Shown here in pieces: positions 19,901 to 31,718 of a stretch of DNA of 64,000 bases. The stretch comes from Gibbula magus (Eukaryota > Mollusca > Gastropoda > Trochida > Trochidae): the NCBI GenBank assembly GCA_936450465.1, contig OW388291.1, positions 80,179,436-80,243,435 on the forward strand. Direction: 5' to 3'. The notes beneath the pieces are model-generated. The model was not told the origin of the DNA. It worked only from the letters and a program-made list of their open reading frames with translations, and made no database searches. The stretch's first letter is position 1; each line of letters starts with the position of its first letter. The position numbers and the translations under genes were made by a program.

Positions 19901-22900
19901 TTCATCTCAATAGCATCGATTCCCTTATCACTATTCCAGCTCTTCATCTCAATAGCATCGATTCCCTTATCACTATTCCAGCTCTTTATCTCAATAGCAT
20001 CGATTCCCTTATCAATAGCTCAGCTCTTCATCTCAATAGCATCGATTCCCTTATCACTATTCCAGCTCTTCATCTCAATAGCATCGATTCCCTTATAAAT
20101 ATCCTAGCTCTTCATCTCAAAAGCATCGATTCCCTTATCAATATCCCAGCTCTTCATCTCAATAGCATCGATTGCCTTATCAATATCTCAGCTCTTCATC
20201 TCAATAGCATCGATTGCCTTATCAATATCTCAGCTCTTCATCTCAATAGCATCGATTCCCTTATCAATATCCCAGCTCTTCATCTCAATAGCATCGATTC
20301 CCTTATCAATATCTCAGCTCTTCATCTCAATAGCATCGATTCCCTTATCACTATTCCAGCTCTTTATCTCAATAGCATCGATTCCCTTATCAATATCTCA
20401 GCTCTTCATCTCAATAGCATCGATTCCCTTATCAATATCCCAGCTCTTCATCTCAATAGCATCGATTCCCTTATCAATATCTCAGCTCTTCATCTCAATA
20501 GCATCGATTCCCTTATCAATATCTCAGCTCTTCATCTCAATAGCATCGATTCCCTTATCAATATCCCAGCTTTTTATCTCAATAGCATCGATTCCCTTAT
20601 CACTATTCCAGCTCTTTATCTCAATAGCATCGATTCCCTTATCAATATCCCAGCTCTTCATCTCAATAGCATCGATTCCCTTATCACTATTCCAGCTCTT
20701 CATCTCAATAGCATCGATTCCCTTATCACTATTCCAGCTCTTTATCTCAATAGCATCGATTCCCTTATCAATATCTCAGCTCTTCATCTCAATAGCATCG
20801 ATTCCCTTATCACTATTCCAGCTCTTCATCTCAATAGCATCGATTCCCTTATAAATATCCTAGCTCTTCATCTCAAAAGCATCGATTCCCTTATCAATAC
20901 CCCAGCTCTTCATCTCAATAGCATCGATTCCCTTATCACTATCTCAGCTCTTCATCTCAATAGCATCGATTCCCTTATCAATATCCCAGCTCTTCATCTC
21001 AATAGCATCGATTCCCTTATCAATATCTCAGCTCTTCATCTCAATAGCATCGATTCCCTTATCACTATTCCAGCTCTTTATCTCAATAGCATCGATTCCC
21101 TTATCAATATCTCAGCTCTTCATCTCAATAGCATCGATTCCCTTATCAATATCCCAGCTCTTCATCTCAATAGCATCGATTCCCTTATCACTATTCCATC
21201 TTTTTATCTCAATAGCATCGATTCCCTTATCAATATCCTAGCTCTTCATCTCAATAGCATCGATTGCCTTATCAATATCTCAGCTCTTCATCTCAATAGC
21301 ATCGATTCACTTATCACTATTCCAGCTCTTTATCTCAATAGCATCGATTCCCTTATCAATATCTCAGCTCTTCATCTCAATAGCATCGATTCCCTTATCA
21401 CTATTCCAGCTCTTCATCTCAATAGCATCGATTCCCTTATCAATATCTCAGCTCTTCATCTCAATAGCATCGATTCCCTTATCAATATCCCAGCTCTTCA
21501 TCTCAATAGCATCGATTCCCTTATCAATATCTCAGCTCTTCATCTCAATGGCATCGATTCCCTTATCAATATCCTAGCTCTTCATCTCAATAGCATCGAT
21601 TCCCTTATCAATATCCTAGCTCTTCATCTCAATAGCATCGATTCCATTATCACTATTCCAGCTCTTTACCTCAATAGCATCGATTCCCTTATCAATATCT
21701 CAGCTCTTCATCTCAATAGCATCGATTCCCTTATCAATATCTCAGCTCTTCATCTCAATAGCATCACCTTTGCTACTGGAAGTCTTGGGACAGAATGGCA
21801 AAGGATTCAACAAATGATCTGCTGTGATAATAAAAATAATAATCCCAATGTCATTGTTAATCCGATATACCACAAGGTGAAACTATTACGACATCTATGA
21901 TGTAATATCTCTGAAAGATGGAAATAATCTATTGCACTGCACCGGCATCAATGGGAGACTCAGATTGTTTCAAAACACTTCCCCGGTCAACATATTTGCC
22001 TATTAGAGCAAATACGGTAATGTTAGATGTGATCGTTCCCCATATTAATAATACACGAGATGAGTTCAGGCCGTTCACTCACCGATCTTGGCCTAAAGAT
22101 AAATCGTAAGCACATTTTCTATCATTGGCTAATGGCTGCATACTGGATCACATACTACTGACCTGTAGTAGTCAGCTTGACGCACTTTCCACAGCTCGAC
22201 CCGCACCACGTCTTCCTACTGACGTCGAAGAGCATTTGGCTGGCAGCAGCAACCAGCATGTCGTTGTTCCATGAGAAGGGCGTGTCTCCGTGACCACACC
22301 CACACGCCCCCTTGTGGTAGTCGTTGTACCGGGTGGTGGAGGCGCACTTCTTACCCTGATACATCCTCACTCCATTCTGCATATGGCATTTCTGCTCTGC
22401 CCACGTTGAAACTAAAACATTGAGCCATTGGCAACAGTCACAAAATCTACAATTTATAATTCCAATTTTACAAGCAATCTCAAAATTTTAGCTTTCTATG
22501 GCTTTAATTTGTTTGAGAAAGAAGTTAAAATTCAGATGAAGATCACGAATGTTTAGCCTTGGTTAGAGGTCTAGATAATCATCCTCAGGGCCAATAGTCA
22601 AGAAGGTCTGACAATGAATTATTCCCATTGTTATTTAATGTTTCCTATATACTTATCCCGTGGGGATGCAACATGAATAGGCTGCAACCATTTTGATGTA
22701 TCCAGATCTTGTGTCAGTATAAAAGCCCTATTATCAATCTACTATCCATATAGCGCGATGCTTGAAGCGGCCTTTCTATAAACCGTATAACCCGATACGA
22801 GGGACTTACAACGTTGTAAGTCCCTCCAAATGACTTTACAGAGACAACTGTAAACCCTGTCAAAGTGATAATGTAAAGATCTTAAGAAATTATGTCAGAC

Positions 22901-23603
22901 TGAAGAAGACAAGGAATTTATGGATAATCAACTTCTTTATTAACCTTCAACCTTTGCTTGTATTGTCACTATTTCTTTAACTCTGTAACTAGAGGAACAA
23001 ATATAAAAACTTCTTTATTAACAATGAGACGATAAAACACGCTCGTGAATAAGACGTCAGTTAGAGCATCGCTTAGCAAATGAAGTCATATTTTACGTCA
23101 CTTTGATGTTCAATGCTTATGAATGTGTTCTATTGCGATAGGCATTTATAATAAATAGAATATCCGTCAATACACCGATCCAAAACGTGAGAAAGAAAAG
23201 TTAATATTTTCACTCATGGCTGCGCCACTCCTGAAAATATATCCTTTCTACCCCACTCGATGAGATAAACATGGTATTAGTCAAGAAAAGACAGATATCC
23301 TCTATATATTTTCAAAATATAGTTTACACAAATAACATAATATCTCTGATTTTGAAAAACTTCTCATATGTCTATTTCTATATTTTTGGTATGCTTATTT
23401 TGATCATTAATATCAAAATGTTAATTTTCAGTATAATTTTGTTTTTGTTCAATTGCACCGTGGAGGAAATGAAATAACTCATTTTAATATTACACGTATG
23501 TAAGATTATTTGTGTGAAATCCCTTATTTGAAAGACGACGTTAGATAAAATGTATTGGAAACCTACCTGCACAGAGTAGAACTAGGAAGAAGACCGACCT
23601 CAT
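16968..23603 (-). CDS. Secreted GH45 endoglucanase (cellulase), three exons
   Basis: Exons on the - strand are 23603-23567, 22411-22163 and 17266-16968, all with GT..AG introns and consistent phase. The product is 194 residues, the usual size for molluscan GH45 cellulases, which hydrolyse beta-1,4-glucan outside the cell. Residues 1 to about 17 form a signal peptide (MRSVFFLVLLCAVSTWA). CASTTRYNDY (35-44) corresponds to the GH45 STRYWDC signature, with Asp43 as presumed catalytic base. HGYEVHFDL (144-152) gives Asp151 as presumed catalytic acid. KGACGCG, AAASQMLF and WCGSSCGKC also fit. Twelve mature cysteines could form six disulfides. There is no cellulose-binding module. Intron 1 is 1155 bp; intron 2 is 4896 bp and carries a minisatellite. 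Animal GH45 genes are often considered old horizontal acquisitions from fungi; the introns here show a fully eukaryotic gene. Confidence 0.93.
17733..18472. repeat. Short inverted repeat pair in cellulase intron 2
   Basis: GACCGTACTACCCCT at 17733-17747 is the exact reverse complement of 18458-18472. The two 15-bp copies could be ends of a small transposon of about 740 bp, but no flanking duplication is obvious and a third partial copy (TACGGTCCGAT) occurs near 18412. Confidence 0.4.
18537..21765. repeat. 42-bp minisatellite array in cellulase intron 2
   Basis: About 77 head-to-tail copies of a 42-bp unit containing CTTATCAATATCTCAGCTCT and TCATCTCAATAGCATCGATT. Units differ mainly at one site (AATATCTCAG, AATATCCCAG, AATATCCTAG or CACTATTCCAG), and the variants recur in blocks. 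42 is a multiple of three, so the + strand has a long open frame of 14-residue repeats at the left end. It is antisense and intronic to the cellulase gene, and I do not regard it as coding. Confidence 0.97.
22799..22826. repeat. Perfect 28-bp palindrome in cellulase intron 1
   Basis: GAGGGACTTACAAC is followed immediately by its exact reverse complement, with no loop. A site for a dimeric DNA-binding protein or the relic of a foldback element are both possible. Confidence 0.9.
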
Positions 23604-23644
23604 GGTGCTAAGCTTTGGTTTACTCTGGCTTCACGACCGTTATC

Positions 23645-23652
23645 TATATATA
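23645..23652 (-). promoter_or_regulatory. TATA box of the GH45 cellulase gene
   Basis: TATATATA lies 42 bp upstream of the start codon at 23603 on the - strand, inside CCAGGTATATATAGATAACG. Standard spacing would put transcription start near 23615-23622 and give a very short 5' leader. Confidence 0.6.
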
Positions 23653-24289
23653 CCTGGAAAATAAGAGGTCAGAGAAACACCATTTGTAACACGGTTATCT
23701 CATACTAAGTTACAACATACATTTTGGACGTTTATCTTCAGATCTATCTTAACTCGGTCAATTCTAAAGGAAAGTTGAAATGTAGCATGTGATCTGAGAT
23801 ATGTACTGATTTTTTCCTGCGTTTCATGTATATGTAAGTGTGGACCCCCTTCTTTGTGGACCTTTGCTGATGGTGGTTTTCGATCTATTGGTTCTCGTTT
23901 TGTTTTTACTCAACAATTTGTCAAAACTATTCTTCAACGATTTTGGAACATGCGGATATTATATCCTGATTATGTGTCGTTTATGAATTAGTCAAATGTC
24001 AAACATTAAAGCTTGATTTGTTTGTAATAAATATAATTGGCATATTGTTACTTATTGTGTCAAAGAGCCAACTTAGTTTTCGAAACATTATCTTTTCATG
24101 TTTCTAAAAACATTTTGAAATTGCGAGTCAGCACCCCACGTGTATTTGACCAAACATAAAAGTAGCATACCTTGATGAATGAAATTGTTAATACTTTTTT
24201 ACAAGTATATTCAAAATGGAGTTTGTGCGGCAGCAGTATTCTTTTTTACTTATCATTTGGTACTGTTTCTTTAGGACACTAGTTTAGTT
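23653..24289. other. Upstream region of the cellulase gene, no gene
   Basis: AT-rich sequence without coding content. It would contain any further promoter elements of the cellulase gene, none of which I can identify. Confidence 0.5.
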
Positions 24290-24835
24290 TTTAGCTCATC
24301 AGGCCTGAAAGGCCCGATGGACTTATGGCATGGCATGGTGTCCGGCGTCCGTACATCCGTCCGTCCGTCCATCCGTCCGTCCGTCCGTACATCCGTCCGT
24401 AAACTTTTCGCTTTTTCGATTTCTTCTCCAGAACCAATGACTCCACAGAGCTGAAATTGTATGTGCAGACTCCTTGGCCAATGGTGATTCTTAATTGTAG
24501 ATTTTGTGACCCCATGACCCCAAATGGGGTCACAGGGGTCACATCCTTAAAAACCTATTTTCATCTTCTTCTCCAGTTCCAAAATGTCAAGAGAGCTGAA
24601 AAGTTGTGTGCAGACTCCTTGGCCAATGGGGATTCAAAATTGTAGATTTTGTGACCCTGTGAAACCAATCTAGGTCACGGGTCATGAACCAAAAACCTAT
24701 TTTCATCTTTATCTCAATTATGTAAAGCTCTAGAAAGGTGAAATTGTAATTGTAGGATTGGTGACCCCGTGACTCCAAAGTTTGGTCACAGGGGTCATGA
24801 TCTAAAAGAAACTAGTTTTTGCTTGTTAACAATGT
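24290..24835 (+). repeat. Interspersed repeat with GTCC microsatellite and 140-bp modules
   Basis: It starts with TTAGCTCATCAGGCCTGAAA, then GTGTCCGGCGTCCGTACATC and a (GTCC)n run. Three tandem copies of a module of about 140 bp follow (starts near 24423, 24567 and 24706). Each module has CTTCTCCAG or a variant, an AGAGCTGAAA-like stretch, and GTGACCCC...GGTCACAGGGGTCA. A related copy in the opposite orientation is at 60790-61000. The family has no name I can give. Confidence 0.8.
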
Positions 24836-25018
24836 ATTACTTGAGATAACTTAGATATTCAACCTTAGATAATAAATCAATGAAATCATGATGAGCTACA
24901 GAGCCCATGGCTCCATTTTTTTTTAGATATTAGCTTTTATGAGTTTTCATATTTAACCCGAGCTATTCAAAAATATTTTCATCCAGAAATATTTTATGTA
25001 GATGCTGCATATAAACTA

Positions 25019-26527
25019 ATGTCCAAAAGAAAGTACCCAGTGTATGTTTTTAACATAAAAAAAACAACCAATGCAGATATATGTGCAAATCCTTTTGTTC
25101 TGAATAGAATATTCAATTCCTCAGCATATGCAGACAATTTCATTTGGTACGAAGTTTAAATTACCGTATGACTGTCAATAAAAGACAGGTGGTATCAAAA
25201 ACTGAATTTCAGCACAAATCAAAAAGGCAATTCTTTTGCAAAATGACATGAAATGTTTATTTAATAACGGGTATGACGACCATGGGCGTTAATACAGGCA
25301 AACACACGTCGACGCATTGAAGAAGTAAGGCGGCGTATGACCTCTGGTGGGATTTGCTGCCATTCTTGAATCAGAGCTTGTTCCAGTTGCTGGATCGTGA
25401 CAGGGGGTGCGGGTCGTCTCCTGATTTGTCGATCCAGGTAGTCCCATAGGTGTTCGATGGGATTCATGTCGGGAGAACATGCTGGCCATGGCAAAACATC
25501 GATGTTGGCGATGGCTAGGAAGGCATTTGTGAGTCTTGCCGTTTTCGGTCTTGCGTTGTCATGTTGAAAAACAATTCCCTGCGGCTGTTGCTGAACGAAA
25601 GGAAGCACAACTGGTCTCAACACCTCGTCTCTGTACCTTTCAGCATTCAAATTGCCATGAATAATCACAAGCCTCGTCGTCAGATTGCCGCAGATCCCTC
25701 CCCATATCATAACGGACCCGCCTCCAAATGATCTGACTTCCTGGACGCAATTCTGGGCCGTGCGTTCACCAACGTGCTCTGCCGTCATTTCTGAAGAGAC
25801 AAAACCTGCCTTCATCTGAAAACAGGACACGTCGCCAATTACGGAGCTGCCAACGTCGGACTTGTCTTGCCCATGCCAGTCTACGACGCTGGTTTTGAAG
25901 AGTCAGATGGACGCCGCAGTAAGGACGACGTGCTCGGATGCCATTGATTTGTAGTCGTCGATACACCGTCTGTCGACTGATGACGCGTCCGAGTGCTGTC
26001 GACGCCGTTGACGTCGCCGTGACAAACCGATTGCGCAGATGTATCGTGCGGATGTGACGGTCTTCACCGGGTGTTGTCACGGGTGGACGACCTTCTTGGC
26101 CTGTCTGACGTATTGCCTGTTTGCCCAAGTCGTTGCATCAGTCTGTTGATCGTTTTTCTGGTGCAGCCGAAGGTCCTTGCAATGATGGTGTTGTTGGCGC
26201 CTTGTTTCGCCATACCGACAGCTCTCACTCTTTCCACCTGAGTTAAACGCGGCATACTTGTTGTGGTTTTCCTTCTGCTATGGTCATACCGTGTTGCGTG
26301 AGCTGATGTATACCGTCGATATGCACGTGCATTTTGTGCTACAGCAGGAAACATCATTTTGGGTGTTTTACAGCGTTGGGGCGATTTTTTTCACTTGTTT
26401 TGTCACGCGTTTCCGAAAAAAGATGGGTTTGCACGTATGGAATATGATTCAATAAGTTTTTGGACAACATTTGCATCCAAAATAAATTTGGCATGAAATT
26501 CATGGGTGGGTACTTTCTTTTGGACAC
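25019..26527 (-). mobile_element. Full-length Tc1-like transposon (inactive)
   Basis: A 1509-bp element. Terminal inverted repeats read [A/G]TGTCCAAAAGAAAGTACCCA at both ends, flanked by TA duplications at 25017-25018 and 26528-26529. The - strand encodes a DD34E transposase broken by two frameshifts. Near-complete ends and only two shifts suggest a fairly recent copy. Confidence 0.95.
25261..26252 (-). pseudogene. Tc1-like DD34E transposase, frameshifted
   Basis: It starts MPRLTQVERVRAVGMAKQGA with a paired-like helix-turn-helix (TIIARTFGCTRKTINRLMQR). The frame shifts near 26100 into GRPPVTTPGEDRHIR, a second HTH and VLFSDEGRF, the first catalytic Asp. It shifts again near 25780 into SFGGGSVMIWGG, FQHDNARPKTAR (second Asp) and CSPDMNPIEHLWDYL (Glu). 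There are 34 residues between the second Asp and the Glu, which is the Tc1 spacing. It ends in RRVFACINAHGRHTRY near 25261, so both ends of the protein are present. Confidence 0.93.
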
Positions 26528-26529
26528 TA

Positions 26530-27741
26530 GTATTTGACATCTGAAGAACGCTTTTAAGAAATCTTCTGTCTCAGTCTCTATTACAAATATTGGGTTAATT
26601 TTACCAATCTCAAAAATGAAATGTTTGAAACTTATTTTACAGATGGCTCATATTCAGCCCATATCTCCTGACGTATTGTACTCGTGATAAATGTATGTAG
26701 CATATGTTATATACACTGTATATGTAGCTGTTCCGTTAAAGCAGAGGATAATCTGAACCAAAACCAGATATCCGCAACAACACTATTATGGTTATGGAAT
26801 ATAAAACAAACTCAATAGTTTAAGCACGCCTGGTACAAAAAAAATATACGTCTTGCGTTTTAGTAAAAATATTTTTTAAAATTGACGCAAAGAGGATTTT
26901 GAAACGTTATGGTTCTTCTTATGGTTACTTTGTATCATCACTCTCAATTTAAAAAATTCTACCACACTATTCAATGTCTTTAAATATCAACATTTGTTCA
27001 TTAAAAATATGTTGGTTGTCTTATCTTCAGAAAGGCTCAGATCGTGACGCTACATGGAATCTGTCTGTACTGCCAGACGGACAAGGCCTTTTCCTGGGAC
27101 ACCTGTTTATGCAATACAGTATTGAGCTAACAACTGTTCTTTAAAATATGCCACTCGACAGAAGTTAAGTAACAAACGTTTAAAGCGGGCCATTTACAAT
27201 CCATTAATGATAATTGATCAACGATCGGTTCACAATTGTGACAACTGTTGTGAAACCCAAGGTGAAAATCATGTACAATACACGCACAACGATTGTGAAG
27301 ATTTTTAAAATATTCACCAGGTCAAGGTCATCTCATAGTCTGTCATCCAGACCATAGAGCAAAATATTCAATTGACGACCAGCCCAATTATAGCAAGTCT
27401 AGATAACTCAGCTCTAAATCTGAAATTAAGGCTTCTTTAGGGCTTCATTTTGTATAATTATTTGAATTGTTTGTAAAATGTTGTTGGTAAGAAAAACATA
27501 TTTATGAGACTTAATGTTAGTTTAGATCATTTCACTGCATCGACAAAACACAATCCAATTTCGCTTGAACCTTTTTTTGGTCTGTTTCGAACTGACTAAG
27601 CTGATATAGTCGTCAACAATCTTTTCGTTGTGCTTTTAACTGCGGATCTTTTCGTTGTGTTTTTCACTGCGGTGGTCTCTAAATTGGTCAATATTTAATG
27701 TTTCAATTGCACTATGAAACAATATCGCTATATTCACTACA
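26530..27741. other. Non-coding between Tc1 element and satellite
   Basis: No gene recognised. A two-copy tandem repeat of about 30 bp (ATCTTTTCGTTGTG followed by TTTT and ACTGCGG) lies at about 27620-27675, shortly before the satellite begins. Confidence 0.5.
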
Positions 27742-30700
27742 TATTTAGACTTGCTGCCCAACATGCTTCAGGACATGTGTACCAAGTACAGCAGATTATC
27801 TTCTTCCACTGAATAGACTTGCTGCCCATCATGCTTCAGGACATGTGTTCCAAGTAAAGCAGATTGTCTTCTTCCACTATAAAGATTTACTGCCCAACAT
27901 GCTTCAGGACATGTGTACCAAGTACAGCAGATTATCTTCTTCCACTATATAGACTTGCTGCCCAGCATACTTCAGGACATGTGTACCAAGTACAGCAGAT
28001 TATCTTCTTCCACTATATAGACTTGCTGCCCAACATGCTTCAGGACACGTGTTCCAAGTACAGCAGATTATCTTCTTTAACTAAATAGACTTGCTGCCCA
28101 GCATGCTTCAGGACATGTGTACCAAGTACAGCAGATTGTCTTCTTCCACTATAAAGATTTACTGCCCAACATGCTTCAGGACATGTGTACCAAGTACAGC
28201 AGATTATCTTCTTCCACTATATAGACTTGCTGCCCAGCATACTTCAGGACATGTGTACCAAGTACAGCAGATTATCTTCTTCCACTATATAGACTTGCTG
28301 CCCAACATGCTTCAGGACATGTGTACCAAGTACAGCAGATTATCTTCTTCCACTATATAGACTTGCTGCCCAACATGCTTCAGGACATGTGTTCCAAGTA
28401 CAGCAGATTATCTTCTTCCACTAAATAGACTTGCTGCCCAGCATGCTTCAGGACATGTGTACCAAGTACAGCAGATTATCTTCTTCCACTGAATAGACTT
28501 GCTGCCCAACATGCTTCAGGACATGTGTATCAAGTACAGCAGATTGTCTTCTTCCACTATATAGACTTGCTGCCCAACATGCTTCAGGACATGTGTACCA
28601 AGTACAGCAGATTATCTTCTTCCACTGAATAGACTTGCTGCCCATCATGCTTCAGGACATGTGTTCCAAGTACAGCAGATTATCTTCTTCCACTGAATAG
28701 ACTTGCTGCCCATCATGCTTCAGGACATGTGTTCCAAGTACAGCAGATTATCTTCATCCACTAAATAGACTTGCTGCCCAAAATACTTCAGGACATGTGT
28801 ACCAAGTACAGCAGATTATCTTCTTCCACTATATAGACTTGCTGCCCAGCATACTTCAGGACATGTGTTCCAAGTACAGCAGATTATCTTCTTCCACTAT
28901 AAAGATTTACTGCCAAAAATGCTTCAGGACATGTGTACCAAGTACAGCAGATTATCTTCTTCCACTAAATAGACTTGCTGCCCAGCATACTTCAGGACAT
29001 GTGTACCAAGTACAGCAGATTATCTTCTTCCACTAAATAGACTTGCTGCCCAACATGCTTCAGGACATGTGTACCAAGTACATCAGATTATCTTCTTCCA
29101 CTATATAGACTTGCTGCTCAACATGCTTCAGGACATGTGTACCAAGTACAGCAGATTATCTTCTTCCACTATATAGACTTGCTGCTCAACATGCTTCAGG
29201 ACATGTGTACCAAGTACAGCAGATTATCTTCTTCCACTGAATAGACTTGCTGCCCAACATGCTTCAGGACATGTGTTCCAAGTACAGCAGATTATCTTCT
29301 TCCACTATATAGACTTGTTGCCCAACATGCTTCAGGACATGTGTTCCAAGTACAGCAGATTATCTTCTTCCACTATATAGATTTACTGCCCAAAATGCTT
29401 CAGGACATGTGTACCAAGTACAGCAGATTATCTTCTTCCACTAAATAGACTTGCTGCCCAACATGCTTCAGGAAATGTGTACCAAGTAAAGCAGATTATC
29501 TTCTTCCCCTAAATAGACTTGCTGCCCAACATGCTTCAGGAAATGTGTACCAAGTAAAGCAGATTATCTTCTTCCACTATATAGACTTGCTGCCCAACAT
29601 GCTTCAGGAAATATTACCAAGTAAAGCAGATTATCTTCTTCCACTAAATAGACTTGCTGCCCAACATGCTTCAGGAAATGTGTACCAAGTAAAGCAGATT
29701 ATCTTCTTCCACTATATAGACTTGCTGCCCAACATGCTTCAGGACATGTGTACCAAGTACAGCAGATTATCTTCTTCGACTATATAGACTTGCTGCCCAA
29801 CATGCTTCAGGACATGTGTACCAAGTACAGCAGATTATCTTCTTCCACTATATAGACTTGCTGCCCAACATGCTTCAGGACATGTGTTCCAAGTACATCA
29901 GATTATCTTCTTCCACTAAATAGACTTGCTGCCCAACATGCTTCAGGACATGTGTACCAAGTACATCAGATTATCTTCTTCCACTAAATAGACTTGCTGC
30001 CCAACATGCTTCAGGACATGTTTACCAAGTACAGCAGATTATCTTCTTCTACTATATAGACTTGCTGCCCAGCATGCTTCAGGACATGTGTACCAAGTAC
30101 AACAGATTATCTTCTTCCACTAAATAGACTTGCTGCCCAACATGCTTCAGGAAATGTGTTCCAAGTACAGCAGATTATCTTCTTCCACTATATAGACTTG
30201 TTGCCCAACATGCTTCAGGACATGTGTTCCAAGTACAGCAGATTATCTTCTTCCACTATATAGATTTACTGCCCAAAATGCTTCAGGACATGTGTACCAA
30301 GTACAGCAGATTATCTTCTTCCACTATATAGACTTGCTGCCCAACATGCTTCAGGACATGTGTACCAAGTACAGCAGATTATCTTCTTCCACTACATAGA
30401 CTTGCTGCCCAACATGCTTCAGGACATGTGTACCAAGTACAGCAGATTATCTTCTTCCACTATATAGACTTGCTGCCCAACTTGCTTCAGGACAGGTGTA
30501 CCAAGTACATCAGATTATCTTCTTCCACTAAATAGACTTGCTGCCCAACATGCTTCAGGACATGTGTACCAAGTACAGCAGAATGTCTTCTTCTACTACA
30601 TAGACTTGCTGCCCAACATGCTTCAGGACATGTGTTCCAAGTACAGCAGATTATCTTCTTCCACTATATAGACTTGCTGCCCAACATGCTTCAGGAAATG

Positions 30701-31718
30701 TGTACCAAGTACAACAGATTATCTTCTTCCACTAAATAGACTTGCTGCCCAACATGCTTCAGGAAATGTGTACCAAGTAAAGCAGATTATCTTCTTCCCC
30801 TAAATAGACTTGCTGCCCAACATGCTTCAGGAAATGTGTACCAAGTAAAGCAGATTATCTTCTTCCACTATATAGACTTGCTGCCCAACATGCTTCAGGA
30901 AATATTACCAAGTAAAGCAGATTATCTTCTTCCACTAAATAGACTTGCTGCCCAACATGCTTCAGGAAATGTGTACCAAGTAAAGCAGATTATCTTCTTC
31001 CACTATATAGACTTGCTGCCCAACATGCTTCAGGACATGTGTACCAAGTACAGCAGATTATCTTCTTCCACTATATAGACTTGCTGCCCAACATGCTTCG
31101 GGACATGTGTACCAAGTACAGCAGATTATCTTCTTCCACTATATAGACTTGCTGCCCAACATGCTTCAGGACATGTGTTCCAAGTACAGCAGATTATCTT
31201 CTTCCACTGAATAGACTTGCTTCCCAACATGCTTCAGGAAATGTGTACCAAGTAAAGCAGATTATCTTCTTCCACTATATAGACTTGCTGCCCAACATGC
31301 TTCAGGACATGTGTACCAAGTACAGCAGATTATCTTCTTCCACTATATAGACTTGCTGCCAAACATGCTTCAGGACATGTGTTCCAAGTACAGCAGATTA
31401 TCTTCTTCCACTGAATAGACTTGCTGCCCAATATCCTTCAGGACATGTGTACCAAGTACAGCAGATTATCTTCTTCCACTATATAGACTTGCTGCCCAGC
31501 ATGCTTCAGGACATGTGTTCCAAGTACAGAAGATTATCTTCTTCCACTATATAGACTTGCTGCCCAACATGCTTCAGGACATGTGTACCAAGTACAGCAG
31601 ATTATCTTCTTCCACTATATAGACTTGCTGCCCAACAAGCTTCAGGACATGTGTACCAAGTACAGCAGAATGTCCTCTTCCACTACATAGACTTGCTGCC
31701 CAGCATGCTTCAGGACAT

